50,879 nt of DNA from Dehalococcoidia bacterium (GCA_022823505.1 JAJEIA010000143.1:1-50879), one strand, 5' to 3'. Positions 9,401 through 16,877 are shown, numbered from the stretch's first letter. Notes: a model not told the origin generated them from the sequence alone. A program made the numbers and translations.

Positions 9401-10215
9401 AAGGTTTCATCAACAGCGCCTACGCCAACACCCGTTCCCTGGCCCACGCCGCCATCATGTACCTTGCGCCGATGGATGTGGCCCGCAACGAGGGTTCCAT
9501 GCGGCCCGTCCAGATCGTCGCTCCTCGTGGCCTGGTGGTCAACGCCAACCCGCCGGCGCCGGTCTGCATGAGCACGAACCACTGCGCCGAGGAGGTTGTG
9601 GAAGCGGTGTTCAAGGCGCTGGCTCCGGCCATTCCGGCCGCGGTGTCCGCCGGGTTCTCCCGCCGCCTGCGCTACGCCATCACCGGCAAGGACCCTAGGA
9701 CTGGGCGCCAGTTCATCTGGCACTTCTTCCTGGCCCGGGGCGGCGGTGGAGCCTCAGAAGGGTTCGACGGCTGGCCCAACGTCGGCGAGATCAACGTGGC
9801 CGGCGGGATACGGTCGCCCAGCATCGAGGTTACCGAGGAGCGGTTCCCGTTCTTCATCAAACGCCACGAGCTGCGCCCCGATTCGGGCGGCGTCGGTCAA
9901 TGGCGCGGGGGCCTGGGCGCAGTGTGCGACCTGGTCTACGAGGGCGAAGGCCCCGCCCTGCTCAACACCGCCGGCGACGGCATCGTCGTGCCCCCGTTCG
10001 GCCTCTTCGGCGGCGACGACGGCCTGCCGCACCACTACAAGATCGTCGCCAACGGCACCGACCGCGTCCTGGGCTCCAAGGAGGTGGGAGTGCTGGTGAA
10101 CCCCGGCGACCACATCGTCTGCCTGTCCTCCGGCGGAGGCGGGTATGGGTCGCAAGAGGATCGGGACAAGGGTGCGGTAGCTTGGGATGTGCAGAACGGA
10201 TATGTCACCCGGTAA
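6460..10215 (+). CDS. Fused hydantoinase/5-oxoprolinase (HyuA-HyuB)
   Basis: A 1251-residue protein carrying both subunits of the ATP-dependent hydantoinase/oxoprolinase family in one chain. HyuA occupies about residues 1-680: IGIDVGGTFTDFV at the N-terminus, STVATNTLVERKGA, FDMGGTSTDISLIE and HTLGAGGGSIARV are nucleotide-binding and family motifs. A low-complexity linker (about 680-706) leads to HyuB (about 707-1251) with NDPYFGGSHLPDIT, DVGGGTHGGYNPGA and the RPDSGGVGQWRGGLG block. Members cleave 5-oxoproline, hydantoins or related cyclic amides with ATP; the substrate here is unknown. The GTG start is preceded by a strong AGGAGG. The fused form resembles 5-oxoprolinases (about 1250-1290 residues) rather than split N-methylhydantoinases. 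Confidence 0.92.
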   Translation: MYKIGIDVGGTFTDFVVAGEAGQPRFFKTQTTPDDPSLGVMAGLEEAADAYGLPLEEFLGDTDLVIHGSTVATNTLVERKGATVGLITTDGFRDLLEMREGLKEDRYNLRMTPVEPLAARYLRVGIPERIRASGVVQHPLDTAALEEQLEYLVQQGAEALAVCFLFSYLNPAHEQQAGAIIRRHFPDTYTSLSHEVIPQIKEFDRLSTTVINSYVGPVFSRYLSHLGERFDAYPQLDDVLIMQSNGGVAPIDDSRRMAVRAILSGPAGGVSAAAYLGQLLDEPKVIAFDMGGTSTDISLIENGVPHITNEKFEAGWKIAAPMIDIHTLGAGGGSIARVDEGGILHVGPQSAGADPGPACYGRGGLDPTVTDASLALGYLDPGNFLGGRARLDHAAAMRALNDSVGSPLSLSDAEAAFGVYKVVCTTIAEGIRLMSVQRGVDPREFTMMGFGGASGLHASEVARQLQVEKVYIPASAPVLSAYGMLNTDIKYDFFRSYPVSLDRLDLRELRAILAELGAQGREKLLSQGAAEDAVEIQYSADMRYLDQIYEVTVPAPNLDLEDAEFIAELTANFHRRYEELFSYNQQSQEVRLVTLRSVALGRLPRIAQLDRIESAGEAEPSGRRRVYLGEWREAPAYAADALPAGTVIDGPAILESDFTTILVWPGDHATVDAMGGVELRVGQPAGTRPEAQTPGSAAADAGQRAAHDDPITLAVVEHRLESIAQEMTEAMLRTAMSQILNSSRDFSTAILDRDCQLVAQGEGIPVHISALPVAGAAVRDYFGDDIHDGDLFILNDPYFGGSHLPDITIIRPVFHDGQLLFYGVNRAHHSDVGGGTHGGYNPGANEIFQEGLRIPPLRIYDRGVPRNDLLQMMSANVRQPENFLGDLNAQIGSVMLAARRIGDLLSEYGADRLMSVVAEILNATERQVRQFVAGWPDGVYHGESFVDDDGFDSKLVPIRATVTIAGDSMTIDLSESSPQVEGFINSAYANTRSLAHAAIMYLAPMDVARNEGSMRPVQIVAPRGLVVNANPPAPVCMSTNHCAEEVVEAVFKALAPAIPAAVSAGFSRRLRYAITGKDPRTGRQFIWHFFLARGGGGASEGFDGWPNVGEINVAGGIRSPSIEVTEERFPFFIKRHELRPDSGGVGQWRGGLGAVCDLVYEGEGPALLNTAGDGIVVPPFGLFGGDDGLPHHYKIVANGTDRVLGSKEVGVLVNPGDHIVCLSSGGGGYGSQEDRDKGAVAWDVQNGYVTR

Positions 10216-10273
10216 AGAATCAGAATATACTTGGGCCGTCCGAATCTACTTAACGGTTGCCGGAGGCTGTCCC

Positions 10274-11056
10274 ATGGCCGCCACCCGAATCATCACCAAC
10301 GCTTGGAAAGTGCGCACCCTGCCCGACATCTTCTATGAAGAGCCGGAGCCGGCTGAGGACAGTATGCAGCAAGATCTGCCCATACGCCGCATCGCGCATC
10401 TTCTTGACGAGCGCTACGAACACCGCCCGGACGTGTTCATATCGGGCCGGATATTCGTTTCCTACGACATCACCAACGGGAACCGGCGTGTAGAGCCGGA
10501 CCTATTCATCGCCTTTGACGTGGACAGCGCGGGGATAAGGACGAACCTGCCGAACTTCTGGATTTGGGAAATCGGGAAGGCGCCCGATTTCGTGATGGAG
10601 GTGGCGTCGCCGAGCACGGCGTCGAACGATTTAGGCTGGAAGCGGGAACTGTACCAGCAGCTTGAGATACAGGAGTACTGGCGGTTTGACCCCACGGGCG
10701 GCGATCTATACGGCAAACCGATTGCTGGGGAACGATTGGTGGCCGGCAGGTATGAGGAATATTCATTGCAGTATGGTGGCGACGGTTCGGTACGGGGACA
10801 CAGCGAGTTGCTGGACGTGGTGTTTTACTGGGACGGAGAGGAGTCATTTGACGTGCTGGACCCGGCGACGGGCTTGACCATAGACAAGCGCGTTGCCGCC
10901 GAAGCCCGGGCTGACCGGGAGCAGGAAGCGCGCGTCGTCGCCGAAGCCGCACTCAGCCTGGAGCAGGCCGCCCGCGGTCAGGCCGAAACCCGCGCCAACG
11001 CCGCGGAAGCCGAACTCTCCCGCATCAGGGGACAACTGCGCCGTGAGGAAACGTAG
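10274..11056 (+). CDS. Uma2 family endonuclease-fold protein with C-terminal coiled coil
   Basis: A 260-residue protein with a Uma2 (DUF820) PD-(D/E)XK nuclease fold: EPDLFIAFDV, then APDFVMEVASPSTASNDLGW, then KRELYQQLEIQEYW, in family order. The last ~55 residues are rich in Ala/Glu/Arg/Gln without Pro and are predicted coiled coil. Uma2 proteins are multicopy in Cyanobacteria and Chloroflexota; their function is unsettled. The ATG at 10274 was chosen for the GGAGG at 10262-10266. It lies 58 bases after the hydantoinase and is followed by another nuclease-fold gene; the pair looks accessory. Confidence 0.82.
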   Translation: MAATRIITNAWKVRTLPDIFYEEPEPAEDSMQQDLPIRRIAHLLDERYEHRPDVFISGRIFVSYDITNGNRRVEPDLFIAFDVDSAGIRTNLPNFWIWEIGKAPDFVMEVASPSTASNDLGWKRELYQQLEIQEYWRFDPTGGDLYGKPIAGERLVAGRYEEYSLQYGGDGSVRGHSELLDVVFYWDGEESFDVLDPATGLTIDKRVAAEARADREQEARVVAEAALSLEQAARGQAETRANAAEAELSRIRGQLRREET

Positions 11057-11097
11057 CCAAGCAAGAGATAAACGGGGGCAACCGAAGGAGTCGACCG

Positions 11098-11880
11098 ATG
11101 ATGATGCTGGATTCCTTCCCACCAGACGCGGCCGCCGTGCTCCAATGCTATGTATACAGACTGGTTGACCCACGTAACGGCGAAACTTTCTACGTCGGAC
11201 GAGGCCGTAACGACCGGGTTTTTGACCATGTGAAGGGGGTCCTCGCCTACAACGAGTTCGATCCGGATGGAGCCCATCCAAAGTTGCAACGCATCCACGA
11301 GATCCACGCTCTGGGCATGGAGGTGCAACACATCATTCACCGACACGGCATGGACGATAGTACAGCCAAAGAGGTAGAGGCTGCGTTGATAGATGCCTAC
11401 CCGGGCCTGGAAAATCAAATGACTGGTGAAGGGTCCAACGACCGAGGAGTACGCCACGTCCAAGAAATTTTGATTGAACACAATACCCGGGAATTGGTGA
11501 TTGACCGACCGTTGATATTAATCTCCGTGGGTAAAACTTACCAAGAGCGCGGGGTGTATGACGCAGTTCGGAGTGTTTGGCGAATGAGCTTTGACCGCGC
11601 CAGCCAATACAACTTCGTACTGGCCAGACACGGCGGCTTAGTCTCGGGCGCATACCACGTTGACCGATGGCTCCGATGGGAACCGGGGATATTCGAATGG
11701 GACGACGATCCGGTTCTCCAAAAAAACCGTATCGGCTTCGAAGGGAAGCCGGCCGAACCGGAAGTTTGGGAGCGATACGTCCACACTCGCGTTCCTCAAC
11801 AACTTATGCCGAAGGGTGCGCAAACTCCGTTCCGATACTGCGATCCACAAGGCGGAGACGTCCAGCATTCTGAAGAATGA
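11098..11880 (+). CDS. GIY-YIG nuclease-fold protein (LEM-3-like / COG3680-like)
   Basis: A 260-residue protein. The N-terminal ~110 residues form a GIY-YIG-like domain: YVYRLVDP (strand 1), TFYVGRGRNDRVFDHV (YIG strand and catalytic-type Arg) and a later helix AKEVEAALIDAYPGLENQ carrying a Glu at the metal site. This layout matches the LEM-3/COG3680 subgroup. The C-terminal half (about 130-260) has WRMSFDRASQYNFVLARHGG and RIGFEGKPAEPEVWERYVH, which I do not recognise as a named domain. Three Met codons in a row start the gene, with AAGGAG upstream. Base composition looks less GC-rich than the neighbours, consistent with acquisition (inference). Confidence 0.72.
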   Translation: MMMLDSFPPDAAAVLQCYVYRLVDPRNGETFYVGRGRNDRVFDHVKGVLAYNEFDPDGAHPKLQRIHEIHALGMEVQHIIHRHGMDDSTAKEVEAALIDAYPGLENQMTGEGSNDRGVRHVQEILIEHNTRELVIDRPLILISVGKTYQERGVYDAVRSVWRMSFDRASQYNFVLARHGGLVSGAYHVDRWLRWEPGIFEWDDDPVLQKNRIGFEGKPAEPEVWERYVHTRVPQQLMPKGAQTPFRYCDPQGGDVQHSEE

Positions 11881-11910
11881 ACGAGCCACCGGATTGGCCG
11901 TGACCAACTG

Positions 11911-11966
11911 TTCTATAGAACGGAGACTACAATCTCCATCAACTGCATTATGGTGTTCCATAATGC
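11911..11966. repeat. Three adjacent inverted repeats between convergent genes
   Basis: Within 56 bases are a palindrome TTCTATAGAA (11911-11920), a 5-bp stem GGAGA/TCTCC with a 6-base loop (11922-11937), and a perfect 9-bp stem GCATTATGG/CCATAATGC with a TGTT loop (11945-11966). No run of T follows on either strand. They lie between the GIY-YIG gene and the convergent hydrolase gene, so a terminator or RNA-end role is possible. Confidence 0.55.
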
Positions 11967-11987
11967 GGTCGTGAGCGCCACCCACCT

Positions 11988-12770
11988 TTACCCTTCCGCC
12001 ACCACGTAGTTCCGTAGCGTGCCGATCCCGCTGATCTCCACCTCAATGGTGTCGCCGGGGATCATATCGCCGTCGGCGCCTTTGGTGCCCATCCAGAGGA
12101 CGTCGCCGGGGTACAGGGTCGCGTAGTTGCTCAGCTCGTGGATCCAGGTGGCGGTGTCCCAGATCTGGTCGGCCGACGAGAAGTCCTCCCACGCCTCGCC
12201 GTTGTGGCGCACGACGATGCGAAAACCCTTGGGATCAAGGTCGGTGACGATCCACGGGCCCATGGGCTTCCAGGTGTCGCAGTTCTTGCCCCGGAACATG
12301 GTGCGGTCGGCCTGTTGCCAGGGCCGCTGGCTAATGTCGTTGCCGATGGTGTAGCCGAAAACGTGGTCCAGGGCCTGGCTGACCGGCACCTTGCGCGCTT
12401 TCTTGCCGATCACCACTGCCAACTGACCCTCCGGCTGCACAGCCCCGGAGCAGTCGGCGGGGACCACGATGTTTTCCTCGGTGCCGATGATGGCATGGAC
12501 CGACCGGTAGTTGGGCGACGGCCGGTCCGGGTACGCCGGCGCCGCCCCACGGCGCGCCGCCATGCCTTCCACGTGTCCCCGGTAGTTGGGCCCGGCGGCG
12601 TACAGCATCCCGGGCTTGATCGGGGCCAGCAGCTTCACCTCTTCCAGTGAGTGCCTGTGGTTGGTGACCGCGTAGTCATCCAGCGGGTCGCCCCAAACCT
12701 CGGTCACGCTCCCGTCCTCGACGATGCCAAAACTGATCTTCTCGCCTATCTGAAATCGGCACCAGATCAT
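11988..12770 (-). CDS. Fumarylacetoacetate hydrolase (FAH) fold family protein
   Basis: A 260-residue protein of the FAH superfamily, which includes hydrolases, decarboxylases and isomerases of 2-keto acids in aromatic and sugar acid catabolism. Signatures are LYAAGPNYRGHVEGM, ILI-type core LAVVIGKKARKVP, GYTIGNDISQR and GDVLWMGTKGADG. The family binds divalent metal through an E-x-E pair and a later Asp; here the pair reads E114-G-Q116, with D145 present, so one metal ligand appears replaced. The ATG at 12770 follows AGGAGGATCCCC. The dehydrogenase gene upstream is on the same strand; the reaction is unknown. Confidence 0.85.
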   Translation of the reverse strand: MIWCRFQIGEKISFGIVEDGSVTEVWGDPLDDYAVTNHRHSLEEVKLLAPIKPGMLYAAGPNYRGHVEGMAARRGAAPAYPDRPSPNYRSVHAIIGTEENIVVPADCSGAVQPEGQLAVVIGKKARKVPVSQALDHVFGYTIGNDISQRPWQQADRTMFRGKNCDTWKPMGPWIVTDLDPKGFRIVVRHNGEAWEDFSSADQIWDTATWIHELSNYATLYPGDVLWMGTKGADGDMIPGDTIEVEISGIGTLRNYVVAEG

Positions 12771-12950
12771 GGGGATCCTCCTTGTTCCGCATTACCCATT
12801 TTTCCCGGTCAACGCGCGGAGTATAGCGACGCGGCGATCCCGTTATCGTCCGGACGCCCGCCGCGCCGGCGAGATCGCCGCGCTCCGCTCGCAACTGCCG
12901 CGGGTGATACCCGTGGCGATGGACCGGACCGACGCCCCCGAGGCGGACAG

Positions 12951-13916
12951 CTATTCCGGCGTCACCAGGGACTCCGCTTCCCCGCCTGATAACACCCGCA
13001 GGATGTTGCCGTAGGCGAAATGCGCGGCACGCAGAGCGGTTTCCTGACTCTGACCCGCCATGTGTGGGGTTATGATCACGTTGTCCAGGTCGAACAGCGG
13101 GTTTTCTGCCGGGGTGGGTTCCACCTCCAGAACGTCCAGCCCGGCCCCGGCGATCTGGCCTTCCGTGAGGGCTCGATACAGCGCCGCCTCGTCCACCACC
13201 GGGCCCCGGCAGAGGTTGATCAGGAAGGCGGACGACTTCATCATGCCGAACTCGCGGTCGGACATCATGCCCCGCGTGCGCCGGGTTAGAGGGACGTGCA
13301 GGGTGACGATATCGGAGGTTTCCAAAAGCTCGTCGAACCCGACGGGCTCAGCCTTCACTTCTCGCTGCACGTCTTCCGGTATGTCCTCGATGTCGTAATA
13401 AATGGTGTGGGTATCGAAACCGGTCAGCCGCTTGGCGACCTGCCGTCCGATCCGTCCGAGTCCGATGATGCCCACCGTCTTGTCGGTCACTTCCGACAGG
13501 TCGGTCTGATAGAGGTTGCTCCGCCAGGCTCGCTGCCGGGTGGTGCTGTCCCACTGGGCCATGAGGTTCCTGCTGATGCCGATCATCAACGCCAGCGTCT
13601 GCTCGGAAACCGAGATGGCGTTGGCCCCGCCATTGTTGGCGACCGGTATGCCCATTTCCAGGATGGCCTCGAGATCGAGCCGGTCATAGCCGGCGCTCAG
13701 CGTCTGGATCATTTTGACGTTGGGGCACTCCCGCAGGACATCAACTGAGAGGTCGCTGGTGATGAGGGCATCGGCGTCGCGGCACAGCTCGATCTTTTCC
13801 GCATCCGACAACGCGGGGTTCACCACCGTGATGTCGAGATCGTCCGGGGCGTTGTCCAGCATGATCTGTGGGCGTCCACCGACGCCGCTGAAGTACGCAA
13901 TTTTCCATGTGGGCAT
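12951..13916 (-). CDS. D-2-hydroxyacid dehydrogenase (NAD-dependent)
   Basis: A 321-residue dehydrogenase of the phosphoglycerate/glyoxylate/D-lactate group. The Rossmann loop is GIIGLGRIGRQVAKRL. The catalytic Arg lies in the usual stretch (NLCRGPVVDEAAL), the Glu in GLDVLEVEPTP and the His in ITPHMAGQ. The N-terminal substrate domain shows LITSDLSVDVLRECPNVKMI. It lacks the C-terminal ACT domain of long SerA forms. The exact 2-keto acid is unknown. The start follows AAGGAGA, and a nearly ideal promoter lies upstream. Confidence 0.87.
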   Translation of the reverse strand: MPTWKIAYFSGVGGRPQIMLDNAPDDLDITVVNPALSDAEKIELCRDADALITSDLSVDVLRECPNVKMIQTLSAGYDRLDLEAILEMGIPVANNGGANAISVSEQTLALMIGISRNLMAQWDSTTRQRAWRSNLYQTDLSEVTDKTVGIIGLGRIGRQVAKRLTGFDTHTIYYDIEDIPEDVQREVKAEPVGFDELLETSDIVTLHVPLTRRTRGMMSDREFGMMKSSAFLINLCRGPVVDEAALYRALTEGQIAGAGLDVLEVEPTPAENPLFDLDNVIITPHMAGQSQETALRAAHFAYGNILRVLSGGEAESLVTPE

Positions 13917-13965
13917 ATCACAATCTCCTTCGCCTGTAGCCGGGAACAGTGGGAACTATGGCGCA

Positions 13966-13993
13966 ATTATAGGTGCAGCGCCGGGTGTGTCAA
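13966..13993 (-). promoter_or_regulatory. Consensus promoter of the D-2-hydroxyacid dehydrogenase
   Basis: On the minus strand, -35 TTGACA (13988-13993) and -10 TATAAT (13966-13971) both match the consensus perfectly with a 16-base spacer. Predicted leader about 43 bases. This is the best promoter in the window. Confidence 0.75.
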
Positions 13994-14063
13994 AAACCCC
14001 GCGACCCCCGCCAACGCATTGGCGTCCGCGCACTGCGGCCGGTGCTGACGGCTGTCAAAACGC

Positions 14064-14089
14064 AAAAAATCTCTGCCCTGAGCAGAGAT
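14064..14089 (-). terminator. Rho-independent terminator of tRNA-Arg(TCT)
   Basis: On the minus strand an 8-bp perfect stem ATCTCTGC/GCAGAGAT with a 5-base loop is followed directly by six T (14069-14064, the first shared with the stem). It starts 5 bases after the tRNA CCA end. Confidence 0.85.
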
Positions 14090-14093
14090 GAAT

Positions 14094-14169
14094 TGGCGTC
14101 CCAGGCAGGATTCGAACCCGCGGCCAGCTGCTTAGAAGGCAGCCGCTCTATCCACTGAGCTACTGGGAC
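14094..14169 (-). tRNA. tRNA-Arg (anticodon TCT)
   Basis: All arms fold: acceptor GTCCCAG/CTGGGAC, D stem GCTC/GAGC, anticodon stem GCTGC/GCAGC around the loop CTTCTAA (anticodon TCT), and T arm GCGGG-TTCGAAT-CCTGC. Discriminator G and an encoded CCA are present. It reads AGA and AGG codons. The gene is a complete unit with its own promoter and terminator. Confidence 0.97.
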
Positions 14170-14180
14170 GCGTTGAGATT

Positions 14181-14210
14181 AGGATAGTAAGAGCGGCGGC
14201 GGGCTGTCAA
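14181..14210 (-). promoter_or_regulatory. Promoter of tRNA-Arg(TCT)
   Basis: Minus strand: -35 TTGACA (14205-14210), 18-base spacer, -10 TATCCT (14181-14186). The start point would be about 5 bases before the mature 5' end of the tRNA. Confidence 0.7.
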
Positions 14211-14497
14211 CGCTCCTGCGGCCGATCCGGGGCCGGCATACGGCAACCCAAAACCCCTCCAAACCTAAGGCCGACCTTTTGGCACAATCGCGGGGTACCG
14301 TGTGAGCCGCCGTCCGCCTGACGTGTCGTCCATCTTACCTGCCTGATCGGCAACTCACCCCAATGTCGTTTCCGCTCAGCGCGGGCGAATTGCAGAATAT
14401 GTAGTAAACTAACCGGAAAGATTGGCGCCCCGCACGCCGCGCCCGGGAGTGACGTTCCGGCCGCTCGGGGCACCGCCTCGACATCGGGTACTTTCGC
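14211..14497. other. Intergenic region with no recognised gene
   Basis: About 290 bases between the tRNA-Arg promoter and the B12-binding protein. I see no conserved reading frame, no RNA fold I recognise and no clear promoter for the downstream gene. An AT-richer patch near 14390-14412 is the likeliest place for one. Confidence 0.4.
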
Positions 14498-14905
14498 ATG
14501 ACCACTCAACGCGCCAACCCAATCCGAGTCCTCGTGGCAAAACCAGGATTGGACGGCCACGACCGTGGGGCGAAAGTGATCGCCCGGGCATTGCGCGACG
14601 CCGGCATGGAGGTCATTTATACCGGCATCCGGCAGACGCCGAGGATGGTCGTGCAGGCCGCCGCACAAGAGGACGTTTCGGTGCTGGGATTGAGCATATT
14701 GTCGGGCGCTCACATGGAGTTGCTCCCGGAAATCATGCGGCTTTTGGGGGAGCAGGGAATGGACGACGTGTTGGTGGTTCTGGGCGGCATCGTACCGGAA
14801 GAAGACCGCACAGCATTGTCCCAGATGGGCGTTTCGGCGGTTTTCGGGCCCGGCACCTCCACCAACGATATCATCGAATACATCAATCACAATGCATCCG
14901 GCTGA
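14498..14905 (+). CDS. Methylmalonyl-CoA mutase small chain, B12-binding domain
   Basis: A 135-residue stand-alone cobalamin-binding domain. It carries the base-off/His-on motif D19-x-H21-x-x-G24 ([10 protein letters not shown]), then SILSGAHM (the S-x-L element) and [10 protein letters not shown] (the GG element). Closest in kind to the C-terminal domain of methylmalonyl-CoA mutase or the small chain of archaeal-type split enzymes. Its partner is most likely the large chain at 27186-28847, 12 kb away on the other strand, which lacks a B12 domain. ATG chosen at the start of the conserved region; no strong ribosome site is visible. Confidence 0.88.
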   Translation: MTTQRANPIRVLVAKPGLDGHDRGAKVIARALRDAGMEVIYTGIRQTPRMVVQAAAQEDVSVLGLSILSGAHMELLPEIMRLLGEQGMDDVLVVLGGIVPEEDRTALSQMGVSAVFGPGTSTNDIIEYINHNASG

Positions 14906-14995
14906 ATTGCCCATGTGAGTTCCTTCTGTGCCACCGAAGACTTGCGGTCCGGGTTTGAAAATTCCAAAAATTGACAAAACTGGCCCAATAATCTG

Positions 14996-15024
14996 TTGAT
15001 GGCCTCATCAGGCATACCTATAAT
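14996..15024 (+). promoter_or_regulatory. Promoter of the DUF177-rpmF-fabD cluster
   Basis: -35 TTGATG (14996-15001), 17-base spacer, perfect -10 TATAAT (15019-15024). Leader of about 40 bases before the DUF177 gene. Confidence 0.65.
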
Positions 15025-15071
15025 CTGGCGTCAATTCGCGAACCGCGTGCGTTTTCAGGTCGCAAACAGCC

Positions 15072-15593
15072 ATGAAGTACAACGTCGCGCAATTACTTAA
15101 AGAAGCCATCGGTTCACGTCGCAATTTCGAAATTGAGGAGGATATCTGCGACGCCGACCATCCCGTGGAACACGTGCAGGGCTCGGTGGAAATGGTTCGG
15201 ACGCACCAGGGAATCTGGCTCCGGGCGCAACTCACCGTCCGCGTACCCCAGGACTGTTCACGCTGCCTTGACGCATTTTCGCGAACGCACGGCATCGAAT
15301 TGGACGAAGAGTTTTTCCCGGAGATCGACGTCAATACAGGAGCGAAGGTTTTGCTTCCCGACGATTGGGAAGCGTTATACATCGGATCGGACCACAACCT
15401 CGATCTGACGGAGGCCACCCGACAGGCAACACTTGCCGCGCTGCCGCTAAAACCATTGTGTCGGCCAGAGTGCGTTGGCATCTGTGATCGTTGCGGTCTC
15501 AATCGCAATCACGGATCGTGTGACTGTTATAATCTCCAGATCGACCCCAGGTGGGCGGCTCTGCGCTCACTTATGGACGATCAACAACCATGA
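15072..15593 (+). CDS. DUF177 (YceD-like) domain protein
   Basis: A 173-residue member of DUF177, the family commonly encoded just before rpmF and linked to ribosomal large-subunit or 23S rRNA maturation. It shows the first conserved Cys segment VPQDCSRCLDAF and the C-terminal Cys cluster CRPECVGICDRCGLN followed by GSCDCYN, which may bind metal. The position in front of rpmF supports the call. The precise role is not established. Confidence 0.85.
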   Translation: MKYNVAQLLKEAIGSRRNFEIEEDICDADHPVEHVQGSVEMVRTHQGIWLRAQLTVRVPQDCSRCLDAFSRTHGIELDEEFFPEIDVNTGAKVLLPDDWEALYIGSDHNLDLTEATRQATLAALPLKPLCRPECVGICDRCGLNRNHGSCDCYNLQIDPRWAALRSLMDDQQP

Positions 15594-15670
15594 ACCTCAC
15601 CGCTTGAAGCCTGCATTGGCCCGGAACAGCGCCATTTAGCAGGCTTCGGCTCCAAAGATGGATTTGAAAA

Positions 15671-15850
15671 ATGGGAGCACTACCGAACAAGAAACTGACG
15701 AGAGCTCGCAAGGGACGCCGATTGTCCTCTCCGGCATACCGCCTCAGGACCATGCATCCGGCCCGCTGTCCCAGGTGCCGAGCGGCCAAGCGCCCGCACG
15801 CAGCCTGTCCCGGATGCGGTTACTACCGAGGCCGGCAGGTTGGAGTCTGA
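15671..15850 (+). CDS. rpmF: 50S ribosomal protein L32
   Basis: A 59-residue protein. The N-terminus MGALPNKKLTRARKGRRL is the standard L32 start (usually ALPKRKTSK-R-RRR), and the C-terminal half has two Cys pairs, CPRC and CPGC, followed by GYYRGRQV, the zinc-ribbon type of L32. It lies 77 bases after the DUF177 gene, the conserved order in bacteria. It is short and easily missed, because an overlapping frame runs through it. Confidence 0.95.
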   Translation: MGALPNKKLTRARKGRRLSSPAYRLRTMHPARCPRCRAAKRPHAACPGCGYYRGRQVGV

Positions 15851-15926
15851 TGGACGGCAGAGTCCCACAATAACGACGAGATCGATGGGGCGCGATTGTG
15901 CATCGCTAATTTGGAGAGCGGTCATC

Positions 15927-16877
15927 ATGGCAGACATCGCCCGAACTCCGGTTTACTCATATATTTTCCCCGGTCAGGGCACACAGAAAGTTGGCATGGG
16001 ACGTTCCTTGTACGAACGATCACCTGCCGCACGGGAAGTTTTCGGCGAGGCAGACGACAGCCTCGGCATACAACTATCGAAGCTCATGTTCGAGGGTCCC
16101 GCGGAGGACCTCCAGGACACTGCGCACGCTCAGCCGGCCATAATGACCGTGTGCATTGCCATCTGGCGAGCGTGGCAGGAGTTCCTGGGCCCGCAGGCTC
16201 CCGACCCGGTCGCAGTCGCCGGCCACAGCCTTGGCGAGTACACGTCCATGGTGGTGGGCGGGGTCATGGAGTTCAGCGACGGCGTTCGCCTGGTCCGTGA
16301 ACGGGGCCGGCTCATGCATGAAGCGTCGGCGTCACATCCCGGATCCATGGCGGCCATCATCGGGCTGGATGAGTACGACGTGGCCCAGGTTGCCCTCGAC
16401 GCGGGCGTCGAGATGGCCAACATCAACTCGGACGATCAGATCGTCGTGAGCGGAGACAAGATGGCCCTGGCGCGCGCCATGGATCTGGCGTCCGCGCGGG
16501 GAGCCAAAAAAGTCGTCCCCCTCGCGGTCAGCGGAGCTTTCCATTCACGCCTCATGGCCGAGGCGCAGGAGGGGCTGACCGACGCCATCGACCATGTTCG
16601 GCTGCACGACCCGCAATTCCCCGTGATCGCGAATTCAACCGGAACCGCAATCGTCAGCTCGGAGCAGGCTCGACAGGAGTTGCTCACCGGACTGTGCCAT
16701 TGCGTGATGTGGAAACACTCAGTGCAATACATGGTCGGCGCCGGGGTCAACCGCTTTGTCGAGTTCGGGCCGTCAAGAGTGCTGTCCAGCCTGGTGCGGC
16801 GCATCGACCCCGATGTTGAAGCATTGACCCTTTCGGACCCGGACTCGATCAGCAAGATAGGTTCGACCGCGCCGTAA
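15927..16877 (+). CDS. fabD: Malonyl-CoA:ACP transacylase
   Basis: FabD moves malonyl from CoA to acyl carrier protein for fatty acid synthesis. The protein has 316 residues. It begins with IFPGQGTQKVGMG, carries the nucleophile elbow AGHSLGEYT with the catalytic Ser, and has GAFHSRLM with the catalytic His and FVEFGPSRVLSSLV near the end. The ATG at 15927 has GGAGA about ten bases upstream; the frame is open further upstream but the extension is not family-like. plsX and fabH, often between rpmF and fabD, are absent here. Confidence 0.95.
   Translation: MADIARTPVYSYIFPGQGTQKVGMGRSLYERSPAAREVFGEADDSLGIQLSKLMFEGPAEDLQDTAHAQPAIMTVCIAIWRAWQEFLGPQAPDPVAVAGHSLGEYTSMVVGGVMEFSDGVRLVRERGRLMHEASASHPGSMAAIIGLDEYDVAQVALDAGVEMANINSDDQIVVSGDKMALARAMDLASARGAKKVVPLAVSGAFHSRLMAEAQEGLTDAIDHVRLHDPQFPVIANSTGTAIVSSEQARQELLTGLCHCVMWKHSVQYMVGAGVNRFVEFGPSRVLSSLVRRIDPDVEALTLSDPDSISKIGSTAP

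Noticed and set aside
10274-11880. A known defence system made by the Uma2 and GIY-YIG genes
   Set aside because: I see no effector, sensor or modification gene that matches a named system; only the pairing is noted.
14971-15000. TTGACA at 14971 as the -35 of the DUF177 promoter
   Set aside because: No -10 lies at 16-18 bases from it; TTGATG/TATAAT just downstream fits with a 17-base spacer.
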